A stretch of 64,000 bases of DNA from Capillidium heterosporum (taxonomy: Eukaryota > Entomophthoromycota > Entomophthoromycetes > Entomophthorales > Capillidiaceae): contig WBMQ01000017.1 of NCBI GenBank assembly GCA_016630905.1, positions 91,019-155,018 on the forward strand. The letters are read 5' to 3'. Position numbers and translations under genes: made by a program. Under the pieces are notes generated by a model that saw nothing but the letters and a program-made list of their open reading frames with translations, ran no database searches and had not been told where the DNA came from. This document shows, in pieces, positions 56,493 through 64,000 of this stretch. How positions within the stretch are numbered: the stretch's first letter is position 1; each line of letters opens with the position of its first letter.

Positions 56493-58848
56493 TCAATTGA
56501 GGATAAAGAGGTAACTTGGTGTCATCAAAAATAACAGTAGAGTTAATGATAAATTGCCTGTAGAGGGGTTGGGGCAGATGCGACAGGCTTTAGTATGGTA
56601 GGTTTGGAACTGTAGTACAGGGAAAGCACTGGCATCAGACTCTATCTTACTTTTGGCTATATACTTGGTTAATTCATTCATAGGTCTGTTGAACTTTGGT
56701 GGCAATGCATCGAACTTAACGACATCAGAACCTATTTCGTATCTTTTGCTTTTATCCTTCGATACCAACAGGTGGAAGACTTCAACTAGCTCTTTGAGGT
56801 ACCTATCACCATAGATATGGACCTGAGTTGTCCCATTGTTGATATAATAGTGCTGGGTATAGGAAGCTCCGATGGTGGAGTGGCTGTTCATGGGCAGTAT
56901 AACAGCAAAACAACCGTAACAATCGAAGATACAATAGAACTCAATTTGTAATAGCTGGTGCTTAATGATAGATAGGGAGGTAAAAGTAGGATTGACGAGA
57001 AAGCAAAGAGAATTAACAACATGTAGGAGATGATGGGTCCTTGAAATCCAAAACGATGCCACTAAGTCACACACAATCAAGTTGATAAGATCACCTAAAA
57101 CCAACAAGGAGACAATCATAACTAAGATGTTGAAGAGTACAACTACGTAGAACCATTTTTGTTGATCTTTAATGTACCATCCAAAAGCTTGAAGTATGGG
57201 AAGAAAACGAAGCTGAATAATCTAACTACGTTCGGCAACATGAGCCGCAAGATGTAGTAAGGAGCACCATTCCCGCAACTCATATTGTAGAAGCGCTCGA
57301 CTGAATCAATAGGTAAAGTAAACTTGTTGCTCTTAAAATAAGTGTAAAAAATCCATGATAAAGCAAATGGTTAAAGGTAGCATAACGACAAAACTAAAAA
57401 TGAGGTAGGGCGATCATAGCATTATTAGAGTTGACCTTGGCGACCAAAGCCATAGAGCCTAATATCAAAGCTAAACTTAGGATATCATACAGCTCCAAGA
57501 ATACCAAATGTTTTAAAATGTTCTTTAAATTGGGCTTGGTCAAGTACTTCCTAGAGATGGCCTTGAATTTTCGTGAGAACAGGGTGAATAACAGTATAGC
57601 CAAACAAGTTAGCACTAAAGCAACTACCGCTAAAATATAGTTAGTCAGGAAGCTGTAACTGATCCCTGAACCTCCCAAAAGATCGTAATAGATACCCAGG
57701 TTCTCCTTTTTTAAGTCGGTAACTAAGCTGGATTGTTTCAACAAGTTATCGAGGATAAATAATGCCTAATCAGCCATTTGTTGAATTGAGGAGACAGGTA
57801 CATGCTGCAGAACATCTTGTAATGTATGGTAGCGCGATCTATGCTCGTAAAAAGAGATGTCAGTATCTGACCTGTTGAAACTGTCGTACACGCTGTAGTC
57901 GGTTATACTGTCGATGAGTCCTAACTTGAACAAGTCATTGTAGAATACGGAGGCATGGGGATTCTTTATAAATTTTAAAAGGCTTGGAATTAATCTGTTT
58001 GTTGGCTTGGAATATTAGAGATCTACTATCGGCACCACCACCTTCCAAGTTGATGAGGCTTTGACGTCTGAAACCAAGGATATTGGACAAAGCAGCAGCA
58101 CCTTGTAACCCCAATTTCCTGGGACCATTAAAAAGCAATATGGTGATGTAGTTCAATTCACGCATCGAAAATAGCCGTAAAATTTCTAACATGATGGCGA
58201 TAGAAGTCCCGTCGTCGGTTGCACCATGACTTATTGCAACAGAATCGTAATGGGCTGAGATTAGGATGGCATTCCGGGATTTACCTTTGAGTTTTATAGC
58301 TACGTTACCGTCTTCAATTAGGTAGGCATTGCTAAATTGGGATTGAAGTTGAAAGTTCGGTTCCAATGTGTTGCGCGTGAAGGTGAAGTTGGACCTGTAG
58401 ATTTCTAAATTGAGGTTCAAGCTGGATTGAATAAGATTACTGTAAGTTAGGATGTAAGATTGGATTTGATCAAAGTACTTGGAGTTGAAGTGATGGGGAT
58501 ACCGAGTTATGAAATCGAGGTGCTGGTGGGCAGTATCGACTTGGAATTTTTGAATCTTTGATATGTTCTTGAAGGGTGGAATAGAACTAGATTCAACTGG
58601 AGTTTGAGATGGGATATCGACGTAGATGGAGAGTTTAGCATCGTTGGGAATCTGAGTTACAAAGTAGCTGATGAGTAGAGCGACTATGTAAGTAGCAAAG
58701 AGGAAGTGTAGATTGATAAAACTTTGGCAGAGTTGAGTCTGATGGGGATGGGATACTTGACTTCGGTATCGACGTCTAAATTTGGGTTGAGGTCGACGGG
58801 CTATAGTTCCGTATCATTTGGATCGTTTAATTTGTTTGTACTCAGCAT
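56493..58848 (-). pseudogene. Decayed M28 membrane metalloprotease (Pff1/FXNA-like)
   Basis: It matches the vacuolar-membrane M28 protease family (yeast PFF1). In order: a short N-terminus (MLSTNKLND), a first membrane segment (FLFATYIVALLISYF), and the peptidase core. The core holds ILISAHYDSVAISHGATDDG (metal His and Asp), SLINLEGGGADSRSLIFQ, and SRYHTLQDVLQHV (metal His). Then come several membrane segments and a luminal C-terminal part. Where relatives have NGEEDGLYGA, with the catalytic and metal Glu, this reads NGPRKLGLQGA. A frameshift near 57968, a stop near 57766 and further breaks at both ends split the frame. It is therefore a pseudogene, active-site Glu pair included. Confidence 0.75.
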
Positions 58849-59885
58849 TTGCTTTGATTTTTAGTTTAGTTCCCTCATAAAGGTTCATATATTATGTAAG
58901 ATGAAAAGATGATTGAGGATGATCGGCTTAATTCAAATTAGACTGACTAATTAGGTGGATTGTTAAGGTCCTAGAATGGCAAGGTGTTGGCATTGGGCTT
59001 GGAGATCATTTACAATTCCGTCCAAAACTATAACTATGTAAAAATAAATAAGATTTAAATTTTCGATGATGTAAATCCAATTGAAATGATGTGGCCAACT
59101 ATGATATAGCATAAATTTTGAAAATAAATAAATGGGGCGATGGAAACAGAAAACAAGTGCTATATAAGTAACCTGCCACATACAATGCAGCTTGTGTTTT
59201 CAAAATGAGATCATAAATTTATGAAAAAAATAGTTTCCATTCTTTGGAGCCATATCGTTCTATACTGAATTATCACTAGTGCTAAATCACCATTTTTCTT
59301 ATAGAATATTGTGAATTTTGTTCATTTAACTCAGAACAGTTGGCTTGCATCACATATGTTTATATATACTTTGTATCTAAGTAGAATGGTTTTCTAAATA
59401 AAAACATATCTTAATTCCAAACGCTGGCATTTATATCAGTTCAATATGAATTATCTTTGAACTTTTGTAGCAACATAACACTCAAGTTTTAAAATAGAAG
59501 CTGCTATGAAGTAGTTGACGAAATATTTATTTTAGCTGGGATAGTAAGTGGAAAGTGATATTCAAAGTAAATGGCCTATTTAGTTTGCTACTCAACTTTA
59601 GACTTGTGAATGTGCCTACTTAAGTAAACTTTAGGATAGGGTTTGGAGAATTGGTTGAAGGTAATGCTGGGTTAGAGGCCAAGTTTTGAGATTGTAAATA
59701 GTTTGAATTAGTTGGTGTAGGTTAAGAACCACTTTAGTTCTATCGTGTTGGTAAAGCTTATAAAGGGCTATTTGAATAATAGTCGGTAATGGATTAGACT
59801 ATGTTTAGTTGAAATTAAAAGTGGAGTACAACTTCAATTTGAATACGAAAATAGATGGAATAAATTTAAGATAGAATGTTGCCGG
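58849..59885. other. Intergenic, no gene seen
   Basis: AT-rich, with no repeat or RNA gene recognised. The frame at 58963-59181 (minus) has no support. Confidence 0.3.
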
Positions 59886-60790
59886 TTATAGCTTGCTGAT
59901 AGGACTCTGTTTTAGGATCCAATTAGTAATGTTATTGCTAGTTACATGTTCACGAAATCCTTCGTGGATGGCTAAATTGAACTCAGGCCTAGTTTTAAAT
60001 GGTGCATCAGCAATATAGCCCTTCACCGAATTGAACAAATGTTCAATGAGATTCAAAAATGAGAGAAATGGGAGTAGAAAAGGTATTTGATATATTTTTT
60101 AAAAATGCTCGGAGTAGGTCGCCTTCTTTGAATGCTCTTATATGTATTTGAAGCATTGTCGAGAATAATCAATCCACCTATAAAAAAGTTGATGTTCTCC
60201 ATGAAAAATTCGTAAATTTGGACATATGTATTGGATTCTACGCCGGTACCACTTTCTTTGATATTCTTGTTACATATTCACCTGACTGAGATATTCCAGC
60301 TATTACATTTATTGCTTTAACCTTTTGTTGTTAAGTGCCGAAGCTTTATTGCCTGCTGATGCCAACCATGGTTACATGCTAATCCATATGAAGTTCGACT
60401 CGTCCGTATAAAACTTCTTCCTATCTGAAAACTATTTAAAGCCGAAATGTGATTTTTCTAATATAAGAGTTAAGAAGTTATAATGTGGTAAAGATACCTC
60501 TTTATTACTGTACTTGGTTTATTCCAATGCACTGGAATTTTGGTTGTAACTTTCCAAGGTATTTAGCACTTTTCAAGCTATTTGATAATGTCTTCACAAA
60601 CATCAACATTTGCTACCTTGCTTAAAATATTCTTCAAAGTTTTGAGTTTGTAGTAGACTTCATCTCCAATATATACAAGCAGTAATCCAATGTCTTCGTT
60701 GGTCAACACCCCTATTTCAACTCTATTATCTCAAAAACCTCACCTGTTGTAGTTTTCCAGCTCAATCCACTATTCTGAATATAGCTGATA
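59886..60790 (-). mobile_element. Tc1/IS630-like transposase relic, second type
   Basis: The minus strand reads a helix-turn-helix-like part (LKTLKNILSKVANVDVCEDI), then TDESNFIWIS with the first Asp, and GGLIILDNAS with the second. NLIEHLFNSVKGYIADAPF is the NPxE equivalent with the Glu, and the end is near TAA 59886. Several stops and shifts interrupt it. Sequence differs from the 2.9-kb relic, so it is another family. Ends not identified. Confidence 0.7.
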
Positions 60791-60819
60791 AGGCAATATT
60801 GTTGTATTTAGCTCGAAGG

Positions 60820-61173
60820 TCATTGATCTTGAACTTTTCTGAATGATAGTCCTGAACTAACATCATCTCCCTCCTCGCTCCCACTCATAAAGTTATTGGC
60901 GAACTTAGGATTTTTGTAATAGTGATTTATACCACTCAACGTATTTTCGATAACTTCTTTCTTCTGAATATCGATATTATCCTGTTGAAGTTTCTCCATT
61001 TCAGTATCGTTTTCATTGAGTTTGGTTTTATAGTCAAGTAGCTTCAAGTTGAGCTCATCTCTATTAAAGTTTAAATCCAAACACCCTTCAGGAAGGACCT
61101 CACTATCCTTTCCGTACACTACCTTAGTGTTGCTGTTATTTGAACTTAAAGGCCCGTTGTTGTTGACATTCAT
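60820..61173 (-). CDS. Small coiled-coil protein of unknown function
   Basis: 117 residues, Asn/Ser-rich at the start. A likely coiled coil lies at about residues 38-75 (LNLKLLDYKTKLNENDTEME and on, with heptad-like Leu/Ile), and the tail is acidic then Ser-rich. ATG at 61171-61173, no intron seen, no signal peptide. The frame is complete and its composition is coding-like. I do not recognise a family. It may be a subunit of a larger complex, but nothing here shows which. Confidence 0.5.
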   Translation of the reverse strand: MNVNNNGPLSSNNSNTKVVYGKDSEVLPEGCLDLNFNRDELNLKLLDYKTKLNENDTEMEKLQQDNIDIQKKEVIENTLSGINHYYKNPKFANNFMSGSEEGDDVSSGLSFRKVQDQ

Positions 61174-61614
61174 TGTTGAAATTATATATATTGGTTGAGC
61201 TCTCCTTTATCGCAGCATTATAAAATTTCAAAATTTAAAGTGTTTTGCTCTAGCAAACCTTTATATTTGAAAATGGGAACTATTTTTTCCCAAAATTTAT
61301 GATCTCATTCTCCAATTTCAACCTGCATTGCAGACTATGATTTAATTCTAGAACACTTCGTTTTCTCTTTACACTGTCCCATTTTTATATTCCAAAAATT
61401 GGCGTCTAATTACAACATGTTAGATTCAAATATTATGATGCAATTGAATTTCTAAAACAACTCCATTTGTTTTTACAATAGTTATACAAAGTAAAAAAAT
61501 GCAATCTAAAAGCAACCATAGCTGACTTTATTAAGGTATAGAATATGTTTAAATATAAAAGAGATGGAAAGGTAAATGGAATTGTACAAAATAGACAAAT
61601 GGGTACCTGGCATA
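61174..61614. other. Intergenic, no gene seen
   Basis: 5' flank of the coiled-coil gene and 3' flank of the WOPR gene. No recognised site. Confidence 0.3.
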
Positions 61615-62334
61615 TTATCTGAACTGGGTATCTAAAAATCTAAGCGTATCTATATCCAACCTCTTTCTATACTGTAGGCTGTTATTCTGGATGACTTTGT
61701 CGAACACTTCCTCAACCGTTAACAAGATATTCGGTGTAGTGGTGATCGAATTGACGTCTCTACTCACTAAGTCCAACGACAAGCTGTACTCGGGGTAAAA
61801 CAGCCGATTGTACAGCTTAGACCCGACCCGAAACGATTTGTAGTACTGGTACCTTTTAGCAGCTTTGACAATACTGTTTCTATTTCTAAACTTTAAGGGG
61901 ACTTGGATATCAAAGTTATTGCGGTGATAGTGTACAAGGTGGAAGGTATGCCCGTCGACAGCTATACCCGAAATACATTTCTTAAAAAGGCCCTTTTCAC
62001 AGGCTATGCGATGCTTTATCTTCTCGTGGGTGTCCTTGGTGAAGAGCATATGCTTGTTGTGATTGGGCTTAGTATGTTTTTGGATTTCTATCTGACTGTA
62101 ATGGAAAAACCCATCGACAAACTTGGAAGGTGACCATACTCTATAATCGATCCATCTTAAAATACCGGTTTCAGTTTCGTCGTAGATGAGTAGTGTACCT
62201 TCTTCGATTGGGGTTATCATACGTTGGTAGGTGCTGGGTCGGCTGGTCATCTGGTTGATCTCACCACGCCTTAATGCTTCTATGAGTACGAAGGCGTCGA
62301 ATACGGTGTTGATTGTCCCTTTGAATAATGACAT
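61615..62334 (-). CDS. Second WOPR-domain regulator, diverged
   Basis: 239 residues, single exon from ATG 62334. WOPRa runs from DAFVLIEALRRGEI through EEGTLLIYDETETGILRWID, then VWSPSKFVDGFFHYSQIE. WOPRb is KGLFKKCISGIAVDGHTFHL. The tail is short and lacks the long Ser/Asn/Gln-rich region of the 354-residue WOPR protein. Most of the domain differs between the two, so they are old paralogues, like the Wor1- and Pac2-type pair in many fungi. In WOPRa it reads RWID where RWTDG is usual, a change next to a conserved DNA-contact region. Confidence 0.85.
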   Translation of the reverse strand: MSLFKGTINTVFDAFVLIEALRRGEINQMTSRPSTYQRMITPIEEGTLLIYDETETGILRWIDYRVWSPSKFVDGFFHYSQIEIQKHTKPNHNKHMLFTKDTHEKIKHRIACEKGLFKKCISGIAVDGHTFHLVHYHRNNFDIQVPLKFRNRNSIVKAAKRYQYYKSFRVGSKLYNRLFYPEYSLSLDLVSRDVNSITTTPNILLTVEEVFDKVIQNNSLQYRKRLDIDTLRFLDTQFR

Positions 62335-62777
62335 AATGCTAAAATTGTTGTGTAATAATTGTACTTCTTTCAGTTTAATCTAGTTTGGTTTAGTTCAAGT
62401 TTTGAAGTTAATTTCATTTTCCAAAAAATTTCATTATGTCTAACATAACCTTGCCAACTGTATTAGATCGGACCCTAGAATAAAAAATGGCTTCCGGTTC
62501 ATTCAAATAAACTATTCTAGTAGCTAACTAGGGCTGTTAAACATTTTAGTATTACTTTAAATTGTAGCTTGTTTCATGTATCGATTGGGGGTTTTCTTTA
62601 AATGGATAACATGAGACTGGGATTTTCGATTGGAATAGTTCACCTATACCTCTATTTGGAGAAAGTTGATAGTGCTGCAGATATTTTCTAATTTGAGATG
62701 TAGGTGTTTGTTTTTTGTTAAATTCCACTTCAACTTTTCAATTCTGAGAATAACTTGGGTTTCAAATTGATGCAATA
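62335..62777. promoter_or_regulatory. 5' flank of the second WOPR gene
   Basis: No gene. A copy of the 65-bp dispersed repeat is at 62706-62775. Confidence 0.35.
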
Positions 62778-63955
62778 GAACTAAGAAATAGTTTATTGAT
62801 AAATACATAGCTACATAGTTTTATATGTAGAACAATACATAATTTGTAAATGAGCTGACAATTACTCAACTAATAGCCTATTTAATATTTAATAGGAAAA
62901 TGTGCTATAAGTTTAATACTATTTAATTACTCAGTTTAATAGTATTTCATCCTGCATCTAATGTAAGGTCCAAGGGGGTGCCGTTGGATTCAACTAATGA
63001 TGGTGTCATAATGGGAGCGTATGACATGAGAGGTCGGAACAGTAAAACTAATGCCGACCACTACATTGGTAATATGAATCACCCAAAGGAGGTAAGTCCA
63101 AAGGGAAGCAAAAAAGTTTGAACGGAGTGAGCTAAGAGGGTATAGAAGTCGAACCACATATTCGCACGATCTAATAACTAAAAGGCTGACCAGGAACAAT
63201 ACTTTATTCGTAGACAAAGCAGATCAGGCTGTCAGAGACAGTTATGGCAAGAAAAAAAATCAAGCTGTCACAATAGCTATGGTTGATGATTGGGATCAAG
63301 AGGTGAGTAACAGCTATTTAGAAAATAGCGAGGTGGAACGTTGTCAAGATACCAGCCTTCAATGGCATCCCAAGGGTTTAAATACCCTTTTGGTATCTTG
63401 ACGCTATTGGTTGGTTGTCAGAGTTCCGATATCCAGATGCTATCTGATAAGGGTTGGAATCCGTAAATTATAGCTGAACTAAGGATAGGGAACAATACTC
63501 AAGAATATCTAATAAGTGGAACAGATTTCTGATCGAAACTAGTTATAAATGAGAAATAGAAAGATTGAAAGTTGGAACGAGGAAGTGGTGTGATGAGGAT
63601 ACAAAAAATGGGTCGATGACCTTATAATAGAAATTGTAACAATCAGGGCTGCTACAGATACAAACTAGAATGGTTTTGTAGAATTGCATAGCTATTCCAT
63701 AAATGTAAATTTATATACAATAGGCTGCTAACTACATATAATGCGAGCTTTAAGTAATTTACAAAATTTCGTAAGCCTGCTTAAATAGTTATTAATTTAA
63801 AATCTATTTAACTATAGAATAAAGCAACAGTAAATTTATATCACATCCTTTTGTCGAATACCGAATGTTTTTGGTTGTATAGTTATCAATTTATTTATAA
63901 AATGTGTATTTTATGACTAAATATACATGTTTACCAACAATTTATTTCCTAATTC
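62778..63955 (+). mobile_element. Family D element with inverted ends, split by an LTR-A
   Basis: The left end AACTAAGAAATAGTTTATTG and the right end CAACAATTTATTTCCTAATT are inverted relatives. 62778-62961 matches 19240-19425 in the same sense; 63661-63800 matches the other half of the left-arm repeat in the opposite sense. No coding frame. It looks like a non-autonomous TIR transposon, interrupted by the LTR-A at 62962-63656. Confidence 0.5.
62962..63656 (-). mobile_element. LTR-A, solo-LTR-like copy of 695 bp
   Basis: It begins TGTAAGGTCC and ends CTGCTACA on the plus strand, i.e. inverted. The usual parts are present. The flanks TCTAA and GATAC do not match. Younger than the family D element it interrupts. 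Fossil. Confidence 0.7.
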
Positions 63956-64000
63956 TAGCGATTTGGATGTGACATGGTAGCAAAGTCTTGGTTTTCATTG
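63956..64000 (-). pseudogene. 3' scrap of the secreted-like gene family
   Basis: About 45 bases (GGATGTGACATGGTAGCAAA and on) match 34760-34805, just outside the broken secreted-like ORF. The match continues to the window edge, so a second copy of that gene may lie beyond. Confidence 0.35.

Noticed and set aside
58963-59181. 72-residue hydrophobic frame
   Set aside because: AT-rich sequence gives such Phe/Ile/Tyr-rich frames by chance. No start context or homologue seen.
1-64000. tRNA, rRNA or CRISPR arrays
   Set aside because: I looked for tRNA B-box-like GGTTCGA contexts with paired arms, rRNA core motifs and regularly spaced repeats. Only the 19-bp minisatellite without spacers was found.

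Overview
The window looks like nuclear DNA of an early-diverging fungus. It is AT-rich and carries fungal-type regulators: a Zn2Cys6 factor, two kinds of WOPR factor, a bHLH factor and a C2H2 factor. A rhodopsin-like (class A) seven-helix receptor and very short introns (about 35-43 nt) sit beside them. Class A receptors in fungi are best known from Entomophthorales such as Conidiobolus, so Zoopagomycota/Entomophthoromycotina is my best guess. It is an inference, not proven by the sequence. No rRNA, tRNA or CRISPR was recognised.

Layout. 0-7.6 kb: C2H2 gene, Tc1/IS630 transposon relic, PH-domain gene, two solo-LTR-like repeats. 7.6-25.8 kb: two partial copies of a 12.1-kb segment joined head to tail through a 4.7-kb Mutator-like element (MULE) with about 640-bp terminal inverted repeats. 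25.8-36.9 kb: LTR repeats (one nested in another), bHLH gene, GPCR gene, MULE relic, broken secreted-like gene. 36.9-49.0 kb: one complete, inverted copy of the 12.1-kb segment. 49-64 kb: LTR repeat, MULE relic, an intact MULE transposase, a frameshifted hypothetical gene, a decayed M28 membrane protease gene, another IS630 relic, a second WOPR gene and a TIR element split by an LTR.

The repeated segment carries a WOPR regulator (three copies, identical in protein), a Zn2Cys6 regulator (two copies) and a HARBI1-like transposase ORF (two copies). The complete copy at 36909-49001 shows the parental order. On the left, the segment's two outer ends meet on either side of the MULE with no target-site duplication. 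That is what recombination between MULE copies flanking the segment would give. The outer limits of both left copies coincide with LTR ends. In one of them (25.7 kb) an LTR stands 60 bp upstream of the WOPR start codon, so that copy has lost its native promoter.

Coding capacity of the host is modest and regulatory: transcription factors, a receptor and a PH protein. The rest is transposons: MULE, HARBI1-like, Tc1/IS630-like, small TIR elements, and at least three LTR-type families known here only as LTRs or fragments. For readers: 'LTR-A' has ends TGTAACAAC...CTTACA, 'LTR-B' begins TGTAAGGAAA, and 'LTR-C' begins TGTCAACTTAGC.
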